Source: Streptomyces speibonae
GTDB taxonomy: Bacteria; Actinomycetota; Actinomycetes; Streptomycetales; Streptomycetaceae
Assembly (NCBI GenBank): GCA_000715605.1
Contig: KL568556.1
Coordinates: forward strand, 13,361-19,550
DNA length: 6,190 nucleotides
Reading direction: 5' to 3'
The notes below the pieces were generated by a model. The model was given only the letters and a program-made list of their open reading frames with translations, did no database searches and was not told where the DNA came from. Every line of letters starts with the position of its first letter. The stretch's first letter is position 1. Shown piece by piece: positions 6,102 to 6,190 of this stretch. The position numbers and the translations under genes were made by a program.

Positions 6102-6190
6102 GCGCGGTGTGCCCGCCAGGTCGGCACGGCGTCGCTGCTGGGGTCGGCGCGGTGTGCCCGCCGGGCCGGCACGACATCGCTGCCGCGGCC
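6102..6190. repeat. 45-bp tandem repeat, two copies plus a degenerate third
   Basis: Units at 6102-6146 and 6147-6190 both begin GCGCGGTGTGCCCGCC and agree at 37 of 44 compared positions. A more diverged copy starts near 6057, also 45 bp away. The last copy runs into the window edge, so further copies may follow. The opening GCGCGGTG is shared with the 21-bp repeats at 5993 and 6014, suggesting a common origin or a shared binding element. Confidence 0.75.

Larger units (their letters stand above)
5754..6190. other. Gene-poor, repeat-bearing stretch upstream of the small membrane gene
   Basis: I find no gene I can defend here. Both strands stay open over long distances simply because stop codons are rare at this GC content. 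The translations are rich in Pro/Arg/Gly/His with no hydrophobic or family signal, and third positions (about 83 percent GC in the + frame from 5903, by hand count) are less GC-biased than in the confident genes. The stretch holds an A/T-rich patch near 5863-5890, competing inverted repeats at 5960-5992, and two sets of tandem repeats. It may be a promoter region for genes on either side, or the edge of a gene beyond the window. Confidence 0.5.

Noticed and set aside
5654..6172. 172-codon open frame on the minus strand
   Set aside because: It overlaps the small membrane gene in another frame and is Arg/Pro/His-rich without any structured segment.
5818..6177. 119-codon open frame on the minus strand with a repeated CRPGGHTA motif
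   Set aside because: The repeat is simply the translated 45-bp DNA repeat. The product is Pro/Arg/His/Ser-rich, the opposite strand is equally open, and I see no ribosome site or family likeness.
5903..6190. Plus-strand frame from ATG at 5903 running off the window
   Set aside because: A purine run lies upstream, but third-position bias is weak and the second position is unusually GC-rich. It cannot be judged without sequence to the right, so it is noted only as a finding.
5960..6190. Possible CRISPR array
   Set aside because: The repeats are directly tandem, imperfect and of two different lengths, with no unique spacers of even size and no cas genes nearby.

Overview
The window looks like chromosomal DNA of a Streptomyces or close relative. 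It is very GC-rich, the coding frames have GC-saturated third positions, one gene uses a TTG start, and the two large genes match the Streptomyces DNA topoisomerase I (TopA with a lysine-repeat tail) and the membrane-linked thymidylate kinase that lies next to it. All three supported genes are on the minus strand, so transcription runs from right to left.

Layout from upstream (right) to downstream (left). Positions 5718-6190 hold no gene I can support; the stretch has short tandem repeats of 21 and about 45 bp and a three-armed set of competing inverted repeats. Next is a 65-residue protein with two membrane segments (5520-5717), of unknown function. Positions 5273-5519 form the leader and promoter region of topA, with several dyads, a perfect TTGACA box and repeated ACTCCG hexamers. 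topA fills 2429-5272 from a TTG start. Its stop codon abuts a perfect 30-bp palindrome that probably acts as the terminator. A 154-bp gap with two overlapping hairpins and a leaderless-type promoter leads to the last gene (2274 to beyond position 1). That gene encodes a large fusion: an MFS-like membrane domain with about 12 helices, then a complete dTMP kinase domain, then the start of a charged Ala/Glu/Arg/Lys helical tail cut off by the window edge.

Functionally, TopA removes negative supercoils ahead of replication and transcription, and the kinase makes dTDP, the precursor of dTTP for DNA synthesis. The hairpins and the separate promoter suggest that the two genes are transcribed separately. 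I see no mobile element, CRISPR array, tRNA or rRNA. Most of the window is conserved core chromosome. The parts worth a second look are the membrane-tethered kinase, the leaderless start, the structured intergenic regions and the repeat-rich right end.
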